This document shows, one piece after another, positions 41,883 to 49,154 of a DNA stretch of 49,154 bases. Position numbers and translations under genes: made by a program. The stretch lies in contig CAJFOZ010000050.1 in NCBI GenBank assembly GCA_904397895.1, positions 1-49,154 of the forward strand, read 5' to 3'. Each line of letters begins with the position of its first letter. Position 1 is the stretch's first letter. Origin of the DNA: an uncultured Clostridia bacterium. Lineage in GTDB: Bacteria > Bacillota > Clostridia > Oscillospirales > Acutalibacteraceae. A model generated the notes under the pieces. The model saw only the letters and a program-made list of their open reading frames with translations, was not told the DNA's origin and made no database searches.

Positions 41883-43196
41883 ATGGAACTATCCGATAAA
41901 CTTACAATTTTAGGGGATTCCGCCAAATACGATGTGGCATGTACATCCAGTGGGTCCAGCCGCCGGGGTACTCCCGGCGGCTTGGGCAATACCGTTAACG
42001 CTGGACTGTGCCACAGCTTTGGCGCTGATGGACGCTGCATTTCCCTGCTAAAAGTCCTGATGACCAATGTATGCATCAACGACTGCGCTTATTGCGTCAA
42101 CCGCCGGTCCAACGACGTCCCTCGCGCCACCTTCTCCCCAGAAGAGCTGGCAAAGCTCACCATAGAGTTTTACAAACGCAATTATATTGAAGGCTTGTTT
42201 TTAAGCTCTGGTATCCTTATCTCCCCCGACTATACCATGGAACGCATGTGCCGTTGCGTGGAACTCTTGCGGGAAAAGTATCATTTTAACGGATACATCC
42301 ATGCAAAGGCCATCCCTGGAGCATCCCAGGAACTCATTACTAAAATAGGACTTTTATGCGACCGCATGAGCGTCAACATTGAGCTTCCCTCGGAACAAAG
42401 CCTCACCTTACTGGCCCCTGAGAAAAATCGGAGTAACATCCTAAAGCCTATGGGACTCATCTCTAGTTCCATTCATCAAAGCAGGCAGGAAATGGCGGTC
42501 TACCGTCATGCCCCGTCCTTTGCCCCTGCCGGACAGAGCACTCAGATGATCGTGGGAGCCACACCCGATTCCGACTTCCAGATTATGCGTTTAAGCCAGA
42601 GCCTCTATCAAAAATACCGGCTCAAACGGGTGTTTTATTCGGCCTATATCCCGGTGGGAACCCATCCCAATCTACCGGCCGCCACTACCCCTCCTCCCCT
42701 GCTGCGGGAACACCGTCTCTATCAAGCCGACTGGCTCTTACGGTTTTACGGATTTTCCGCATCGGAACTTTTGGACGAGCAGCATCCCAACTTTCATCCT
42801 ATGCTAGATCCCAAATGCCACTGGGCTCTCCGCCATATGGATCGGTTCCCTGTGGAGATCAACACCGCTGATTATTCCATGCTGCTTCGAGTACCTGGGA
42901 TCGGCGTCAAATCGGCCCAGCGCATCCGCACGGCACGAAGAGAGAGTTCTTTGGATTTCGATCATCTGCGCAAATTGGGGGTTGTCCTGAAACGAGCCGT
43001 CTATTTTATCACCTGTCGGGGCAGGAGTTATGGCGGTATCCGAATGGATCCACGGTTTATTTTTCACAATCTGGTGGCCGAGGGGACAAGCCATCCCCAC
43101 GCCCTAGATGCACCCGAACAGCTTTCCCTTTTTGACGGGGCATCGGCCCTTCCCACAGGAGGTGATCGGATCAAATGTCTCACCGGACAACTGTAA
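41883..43196 (+). CDS. Putative DNA modification/repair radical SAM protein (TIGR03916 type)
   Basis: A 437-residue radical SAM protein. The cluster-binding motif is MTNVCINDCAYCVNRRSND with Cys64, Cys68 and Cys71. A C-terminal helix-hairpin-helix (LRVPGIGVKSAQRI, about 334-347) suggests DNA binding. This combination matches the TIGR03916 family, always described with a DUF4130 partner and guessed to act in DNA modification or repair; no reaction is known. Start is the ATG at 41883 with GAGGTG 6 bases upstream. Its 3' end overlaps the DUF4130 gene by 22 bases, indicating obligate co-expression. Confidence 0.88.
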   Translation: MELSDKLTILGDSAKYDVACTSSGSSRRGTPGGLGNTVNAGLCHSFGADGRCISLLKVLMTNVCINDCAYCVNRRSNDVPRATFSPEELAKLTIEFYKRNYIEGLFLSSGILISPDYTMERMCRCVELLREKYHFNGYIHAKAIPGASQELITKIGLLCDRMSVNIELPSEQSLTLLAPEKNRSNILKPMGLISSSIHQSRQEMAVYRHAPSFAPAGQSTQMIVGATPDSDFQIMRLSQSLYQKYRLKRVFYSAYIPVGTHPNLPAATTPPPLLREHRLYQADWLLRFYGFSASELLDEQHPNFHPMLDPKCHWALRHMDRFPVEINTADYSMLLRVPGIGVKSAQRIRTARRESSLDFDHLRKLGVVLKRAVYFITCRGRSYGGIRMDPRFIFHNLVAEGTSHPHALDAPEQLSLFDGASALPTGGDRIKCLTGQL

Positions 43197-43948
43197 CCTA
43201 TCTCTATGACGGCAGCTTTGAAGGGCTTCTCACTGCCGTATTTGACGCTTGGAAGCAGCCGTCAGCCCGTATTGTGGAACACACCGGTTTTCAACAGCAG
43301 CTAGGGGAACAGTATGTGACGGTAGAAACTCAACCAGGTAAGTTCAGCCGGGTATACAAAGCTATCCTCACCAAACTGGGCCAACAATGCCTCAGGATAG
43401 TATATCTTACCTTCCTCTCCCATGACGAGGAGCGAGCCAGTAAAATCCTCGCCTACCTTCGTCTTGGCTTTCGGGTAGGACGGGGCATCAACCGGCGTTT
43501 GGCCGATCAAGAGGTGTTGGATGTTCAAAGCCTTGCCACCTTTGTCTCCAATGAGCGCATTCGAATGATGGAATTCATCCGCTTTTCTCTCTACGAAGGC
43601 GGTATCTATTACGCTCGTATCCAGCCTCGCAACCATGTATTACCCCTTATCATGTCTCATTTTGCCGATCGTTTGAGCTCCATCCCTTTTATCATCCACG
43701 ATGCCGGTCGAAATCTAGCCGGTGTATGGGATACTCGGGAATGGATTCTCGTATCGGCCGAGGATATGAATCTTCCCCACATTCATGAGGACGAAATGAA
43801 ATGGCAGCGTATGTGGAAGCGGTTTTACGATAAAGTAGCGGTTGAGGGTCGCATCAATCCTAGCCTCCGTCGTCAAATGATGCCTAAGCGGTATTGGGAA
43901 AATATGTGTGAAATGAACGTCCTGCCGGAAGATCATCTGGCTCAATAA
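43175..43948 (+). CDS. DUF4130 / TIGR03915 DNA metabolism protein
   Basis: A 257-residue protein starting with the YLYDGSFEGLLTAVFDAW segment typical of TIGR03915. DUF4130 is also found fused to uracil-DNA glycosylase domains in other bacteria (TIGR03914), supporting a DNA base-repair or modification context. No catalytic motif can be named with confidence; conserved-looking stretches are FIIHDAGRNLAGVWDT and MKWQRMWKRFYD. GGAGGTG lies 10 bases before the ATG. It overlaps the radical SAM gene and is followed by two terminators. Confidence 0.86.
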   Translation: MSHRTTVTYLYDGSFEGLLTAVFDAWKQPSARIVEHTGFQQQLGEQYVTVETQPGKFSRVYKAILTKLGQQCLRIVYLTFLSHDEERASKILAYLRLGFRVGRGINRRLADQEVLDVQSLATFVSNERIRMMEFIRFSLYEGGIYYARIQPRNHVLPLIMSHFADRLSSIPFIIHDAGRNLAGVWDTREWILVSAEDMNLPHIHEDEMKWQRMWKRFYDKVAVEGRINPSLRRQMMPKRYWENMCEMNVLPEDHLAQ

Positions 43949-43976
43949 TCCTACCTGGTTACGATCTGCAAAGAAT

Positions 43977-44030
43977 AAAAGAGTCCTAAGGCGTCCCAGA
44001 ATCATCTGGTGACGGCCTTAAGACTCTTTT
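43977..44030. terminator. First of two hairpins between the DUF4130 gene and groEL
   Basis: A long imperfect stem with outer arms AAAAGAGTC/GACTCTTTT and inner arms TAAGG, CGTC and CCAGA pairing with TCTGG, GACG and CCTTA. T-rich on both strands, so it can terminate either direction. Confidence 0.72.
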
Positions 44031-44037
44031 CCTTTAT

Positions 44038-44073
44038 ACAAAAGGGCCGTCACAGTCGTGACAGCCCTTTTGT
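44038..44073. terminator. Second hairpin, terminator of groEL
   Basis: Stem ACAAAAGGGC/GCCCTTTTGT enclosing GTCAC/GTGAC, with one C-A mismatch. It lies 37 bases from the groEL stop and ends in T-rich sequence on both strands. Confidence 0.8.
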
Positions 44074-44109
44074 ATTTTATGAAAATCGGAGGAAATGGTG
44101 TTAATTCGA

Positions 44110-45756
<1,647 letters not shown>

Positions 45757-45778
45757 TCAATGGTATGAGCTTTCGCTC

Positions 45779-46078
<300 letters not shown>

Positions 46079-46100
46079 TTAAGTTATTATAAGCTAAGTA

Positions 46101-46127
46101 TTAGCACTCATTGATCTTAAGTGCTAA
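46101..46127 (-). promoter_or_regulatory. CIRCE operator (HrcA binding site)
   Basis: TTAGCACTC-N9-AAGTGCTAA. The left arm on the plus strand is perfect; the right arm has one change from the GAGTGCTAA consensus. It lies just downstream of the -10 box of the groES promoter, where bound HrcA would block transcription. hrcA is not in the window. Confidence 0.93.
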
Positions 46128-46131
46128 TACT

Positions 46132-46160
46132 ATAATAATCAAGAGGTCAGGAAAAATCAA
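46132..46160 (-). promoter_or_regulatory. Promoter of groES-groEL
   Basis: Minus-strand TTGATT (46155-46160) and TATTAT (46132-46137), 17 bases apart, immediately upstream of CIRCE. Confidence 0.68.
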
Positions 46161-46317
46161 GTGCCAGTTGGCAAATTTTTCTCATTTCATAAATTGTTTA
46201 CATTTCCCAGTACATACCCCGAGTTCCTTTGTGAATATCACCAACACTGTCCGCTCTCTTTTTCGATGCTATGGTTGGCCAAATTTTCCCATCTTAATCA
46301 ATTCAATGCACAAAAAT

Positions 46318-46353
46318 GCCCGAACCTACAAAAATAGGTTCAGGCGCTTTTTT
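46318..46353. terminator. Terminator after the RlmL-like gene
   Basis: Stem GCCCGAACCTA/TAGGTTCAGGC (one mismatch) with a 6-base A-rich loop. On the minus strand it is followed by ATTTTTG, ending the RlmL-like gene; the plus strand also has six T residues. The stretch 46161-46317 shows no gene or other signal. Confidence 0.75.
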
Positions 46354-46355
46354 AC

Positions 46356-47522
46356 TTATCCCTTTTGCCGACCCATTGGATTCTTTTTCCCTATTGGGCG
46401 GCTATCCTTAAAATACATATAGTATTGACACTTGATCATACCGTTATAAAGCTTACGGCGTTTGTCCGCCTTGGAGCCGAACAATTGCTCAAACTGATCA
46501 TGGGGCGAGATAATGTAATAGCTCCACCCTTCTTTTTTGACAAAGCGCTGGCCAAGGATCCGGTAAAGATCCTCTGCTTCCTTCATATCCAGCAGACGTT
46601 CTCCGTAGGGTGGATTGCACAATACCGTCCCTTTTCCCCCCTCCGGCACAAAATCCCGGACATCCTGCTTCCTTACCCGGATGCGGTCCTTTACGCCCGC
46701 CCGGTGAGCATTTTCCAGTGTAAGCTCTAGGGAATGGGCGTCGATATCCGACCCAAAAGCCTCAAATTCGTTGTCCCGGATGATCATCCCAATGGCTCTT
46801 TGACGTTCACTCCGCCATATTTCCTGGGAAATACCCTCCCATTTTTCCGCGGCAAAATGGCGGCTCAGCCCCGGTGCAATGCGCAGGGCAATGAGTGCCG
46901 ATTCAATGAGCAGCGTCCCCGAACCGCACATAGGGTCAAACACGTGGCTGTATCCTCGGACGTGGGCTAAATCGGCCATAGCGGCGGCCAATGTCTCCCG
47001 GATGGGGGCCTGGTTGGCGGCGGGACGATAACCCCGTTTATGAAGCCCCGCACCGGAGGTGTCCAGATACAAGGAAGCCTGGTCCTTGTGAATGGAGAAC
47101 TGAATTTGATGGACGGCTCCCGTCTCTTCAAACCAGCCGACTCCGTATTTCTGTTTCAGCCGTTCCACCACCGCCTTCTTGACGATGGATTGACAATCCG
47201 GGACGCTATAAAGTTTAGACTCCAACGCCCATCCTTTGACGGGGAAAGCATCCTTTTTATCGATCCACCGCTCCCACGGGAGGCCTTTTACCCCTTCAAA
47301 CAATTGGTCAAAGGTCTTTGCCGGGAATCGTCCCAGTTCAATCTGGATGCGTTCAGCAAAGCGGGAGCCTAAATTGGCTCGGCACAGCATATCCAGTCCT
47401 CCGGCAAAATCCACCCGTCCATTGTCCGGCCGGACGTCTTCTGCTCCCATACGGCGCAGCTCGCTGGCCAGTATCCCCTCTAAGCCGAACAGGCAAGGAG
47501 CTGATAACTGAATTCTTTCCAT
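46356..47522 (-). CDS. THUMP-domain 23S rRNA guanine methyltransferase, RlmL/YpsC type
   Basis: A 388-residue SAM-dependent methyltransferase. The N-terminal ~160 residues form a ferredoxin-like plus THUMP RNA-binding module (SAPCLFGLEGILASELRRMG, HKDQASLYLDTSGAGLHKRGYR). The catalytic domain has the SAM motif DPMCGSGT at 196-203 and the NPPYGER active-site motif near 305-311, typical of N2-guanine methylation (m2G2445 by the RlmL N-terminal half in E. coli). This short form lacks the second methyltransferase (RlmK) half, as in Bacillus YpsC. GGGAGG lies 5 bases upstream of the ATG. Confidence 0.94.
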   Translation of the reverse strand: MERIQLSAPCLFGLEGILASELRRMGAEDVRPDNGRVDFAGGLDMLCRANLGSRFAERIQIELGRFPAKTFDQLFEGVKGLPWERWIDKKDAFPVKGWALESKLYSVPDCQSIVKKAVVERLKQKYGVGWFEETGAVHQIQFSIHKDQASLYLDTSGAGLHKRGYRPAANQAPIRETLAAAMADLAHVRGYSHVFDPMCGSGTLLIESALIALRIAPGLSRHFAAEKWEGISQEIWRSERQRAIGMIIRDNEFEAFGSDIDAHSLELTLENAHRAGVKDRIRVRKQDVRDFVPEGGKGTVLCNPPYGERLLDMKEAEDLYRILGQRFVKKEGWSYYIISPHDQFEQLFGSKADKRRKLYNGMIKCQYYMYFKDSRPIGKKNPMGRQKG

Positions 47523-47545
47523 AAAACCCTCCCGATTGTTACCAC

Positions 47546-47566
47546 AAAAAAGGGCCGCAGGCCCTT
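47546..47566 (-). terminator. Terminator of hpf
   Basis: Minus-strand stem AAGGGCC/GGCCCTT with a TGC loop followed by six T residues (A run 47546-47551). A second copy of the 5' arm (AAGGGCCGCAG, the complement of 47615-47625) lies about 50 bases earlier in the transcript and can also pair with the 3' arm over 11 bp. Confidence 0.85.
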
Positions 47567-47636
47567 GGGAAGTCCAACGGTTGGAAATACCAATTCATCG
47601 GATTCATCCCTTGGCTGCGGCCCTTATCTTTTTCAT

Positions 47637-48173
47637 TTATTCGTCTTCCCCCGGCGCAAGCAAGCCATAATCGCCATTCTTGCGGCGGTACACGACATTG
47701 ATCTCGCTTGTGTCAGCGTTTTGGAACATGAAGAACTCATGACCCAGCATATTCATTTGAAGAATCGCTTCCTCCACGCTGATCGGCTTGATGGGAAGAT
47801 ACTTGGTGCGCACTACCTTAAAGTCGGTCTCTTCCTCCACAGGCTCCTGGGCTCCCGCGACAATATCGTCAATGGAACCGATGCGCAACCGTTTTTCCAA
47901 TCGGGTCTTGTTGCGGCGGATCTGGCGGGTGAGGATGTCGACCACTTTGTCAAAGGCCTCCTCCATTTCAAAGGCGGTTTCCTCTGCGCGATAGGTCATG
48001 CCCTTTTGCTTGATGGTAACTTCCACCGTCTGGCGATTTTTTTCCAGTGTAACGGTGACAGTTGCCTGCGCATCCGGGCCGAAAAGCCTGTCCATCTTAG
48101 AGAGCTTTTTTTCCACGCGCTGCTTAAAGGAATCCTTTAGAGTGACCTTTCTACCGGTAATGGTAATCGTCAT
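47637..48173 (-). CDS. hpf: Ribosome hibernation promoting factor, long form
   Basis: Long-form HPF dimerises 70S ribosomes into inactive 100S particles in stationary phase. The 178-residue protein has the N-terminal S30AE domain (MTITITGRKVTLKDSFKQRV through FDKVVDILTRQIRRNK) that sits in the mRNA channel, a linker, and the C-terminal dimerisation domain (KPISVEEAILQMNMLGHEFFMFQN, YGLLAP). ATG at 48182 lies directly on the GGGAG ribosome-binding site; the ATG at 48173 is 9 bases from it and is preferred. Confidence 0.96.
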   Translation of the reverse strand: MTITITGRKVTLKDSFKQRVEKKLSKMDRLFGPDAQATVTVTLEKNRQTVEVTIKQKGMTYRAEETAFEMEEAFDKVVDILTRQIRRNKTRLEKRLRIGSIDDIVAGAQEPVEEETDFKVVRTKYLPIKPISVEEAILQMNMLGHEFFMFQNADTSEINVVYRRKNGDYGLLAPGEDE

Positions 48174-48242
48174 TCTGATCATCTCCCTCTATAAATAAAC
48201 CCCAGAAGGGTTTTTGGCGATGGGACCTTTCACTGTGTGTTT

Positions 48243-48271
48243 AGTATACCACATAAACCGTCAAAAGTAAA
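48243..48271 (-). promoter_or_regulatory. Possible promoter of hpf
   Basis: Minus-strand TTTACT (48266-48271) and TATACT (48243-48248) with a 17-base spacer. A weak hairpin (AACCC/GGGGTT) follows in the 5' leader near 48205. The stretch 48272-48394 is AT-rich with no gene. Confidence 0.45.
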
Positions 48272-48394
48272 GGGAGTTCATAAAAAATAAATAAAAATTT
48301 CATTTTATTTAAATAGAAAACTAGTATTTATCAATATGCACATTTTAGAAACTTTTCTTTGCGCATCTTGTCGTGCAGTTTGCCATTTGACCTG

Positions 48395-49154
48395 CTATTT
48401 CACCATTTGTCCATTGCACAATACCAGCAAGGGCTTTGCTTCCAGGGTTAAGGGATTGCCGTCAAACAGCACTAAATCGGCATCCTTACCCGGACGGATA
48501 GACCCTACCCGATCCTCAATGCCGCACACCTTAGCCGGTACAAGGGTAATTGCTTGGATGGCCGATTCCCACTCCATACCCTCCCGCACGGCCAGCCCCG
48601 CGCACAAGGGCAAATACTGGATAGGGATGACGGGATGATCGGTGACAATCGAGGTACGGATGCCGGCACGATCCAAAATCCCGGGATTCGCTGGGGTCAA
48701 ATCCTTGAGTTCTGGTTTCGAGCGGTCGCACAATACTGGTCCCGCCAGTACATCCACCTTCTCATTTGCCAACACATCGGCGGCCTTATGTCCCTGGGTG
48801 CCGTGGACAATGACGTATTCCAAATCAAATTCCTTGGCGATGCGCATGGCGGTAAAAATATCGTCACACCGATGGGCATGAAAGTGGGCTTTGATCTCTT
48901 TCCGGAAAAGTGGGATTAATGCCTCGCATTTGGCGTCATACTCCGGTTCCTCCAGTTCAGGATCCTTAGCGGCCGCCTGCATATCCTCATAATACCGCAT
49001 GGCTTTGCTCAGCTGTTCCCGGATGATAGAAGCTGTGGCCATACGGGTGACCGGCGACTGGCTTTTCCCGTGATAAGAGGTTTTTGGGTTCTCCCCCAGT
49101 GCAAATTTCATGGCTACCGGCGCTTTGATAATCATATCGTCAATGCGTTTTCCC
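48395..49154 (-). CDS. Amidohydrolase (imidazolonepropionase-like), C-terminal fragment
   Basis: The last ~252 codons of an amidohydrolase that continues beyond the right edge; the frame stays open upstream of the internal Met at 49135. Visible elements are FHAHRCDDIFTA with probable metal-site histidines, the VIVHGTQGHKAADVL segment, GPVLCDRSKPELKDL, the catalytic-Asp-like SIVTDHPVIPI and the C-terminal GSIRPGKDADLVLFDGNPL motif that ends most metal-dependent amidohydrolases. The N-terminal HxH motif is outside the window. The likely class is COG1228-type hydrolase of unknown substrate. It ends 121 bases upstream of the hpf promoter. Confidence 0.88.
   Translation of the reverse strand, partial: GKRIDDMIIKAPVAMKFALGENPKTSYHGKSQSPVTRMATASIIREQLSKAMRYYEDMQAAAKDPELEEPEYDAKCEALIPLFRKEIKAHFHAHRCDDIFTAMRIAKEFDLEYVIVHGTQGHKAADVLANEKVDVLAGPVLCDRSKPELKDLTPANPGILDRAGIRTSIVTDHPVIPIQYLPLCAGLAVREGMEWESAIQAITLVPAKVCGIEDRVGSIRPGKDADLVLFDGNPLTLEAKPLLVLCNGQMVK

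Noticed and set aside
46111-46422. 103-codon plus-strand frame in the gap upstream of groES
   Set aside because: It begins inside CIRCE, runs through a terminator hairpin into the RlmL-like gene and has no ribosome-binding site.
48174-48394. raiA-type structured RNA upstream of hpf
   Set aside because: The region is AT-rich and shows only one weak 5-6 bp hairpin, not the large conserved fold expected.

Overview
The window is a gene-dense, housekeeping stretch of a Firmicutes chromosome, most likely class Clostridia and by feel an Oscillospiraceae/Ruminococcaceae-type anaerobe of medium GC (an inference; no rRNA gene is present to test it). Supporting signs are the gene orders trmFO-topA-dprA, rnc-smc-ftsY, yhbY-nadD-yqeK-rsfS-leuS, infC-rpmI-rplT and DUF177-rpmF, CIRCE control of groES-groEL, long-form HPF, DnaD/DnaI-type primosome genes, a YtaF-like sporulation membrane protein and a ClC/YfhO/Ca2+-ATPase set. 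No phage, insertion sequence, CRISPR array, tRNA or rRNA gene was seen. No stretch longer than 300 bases lacks a gene.

Positions 1-24615 are all on the minus strand, so transcription runs right to left. tsaE-tsaB-rpiB-upp (t6A tRNA modification, pentose and uracil salvage) is one tightly packed unit. Next, infC-rpmI-rplT has a consensus promoter and a leader with an intrinsic terminator (L20-type autoregulation expected). After a GC-rich hairpin, a long run covers trmH-like methyltransferase, dprA, topA, trmFO, plsX, an acyl carrier protein homologue, rnc, an ELP3-like radical SAM gene (frameshifted), smc, ftsY, rdgB, yhbY, nadD, yqeK, rsfS and leuS. rpsU has its own promoter and terminator. 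yqeG, an endonuclease IV-like gene, aroQ and the start of an M24 peptidase gene finish the left end.

Positions 24709-29574 are on the plus strand: rodA, two primosome genes (DnaD-like, DnaI-like) and a ClC transporter. A minus-strand yfhO follows. Positions 32499-37852 are plus: DUF177-rpmF, then DUF512 radical SAM, der, plsY, gpsA. rpmB is minus. Positions 38397-43948 are plus: ytaF, a PMCA-like Ca2+-ATPase, and a radical SAM/HhH gene overlapping a DUF4130 gene, a predicted two-gene DNA modification or repair system of unknown chemistry. groES-groEL (CIRCE), an RlmL-like rRNA methyltransferase, hpf and a truncated amidohydrolase close the window on the minus strand.

The observations most worth a second look are: the acyl carrier protein homologue whose DSL phosphopantetheine site reads DEM, so the modified serine is gone; the 7-T homopolymer frameshift in the ELP3-like gene; the AUU start of infC behind an attenuator leader; the radical SAM/DUF4130 pair; and the ClC protein with CLC-F-like motifs but a Thr where the fluoride clade has Met.
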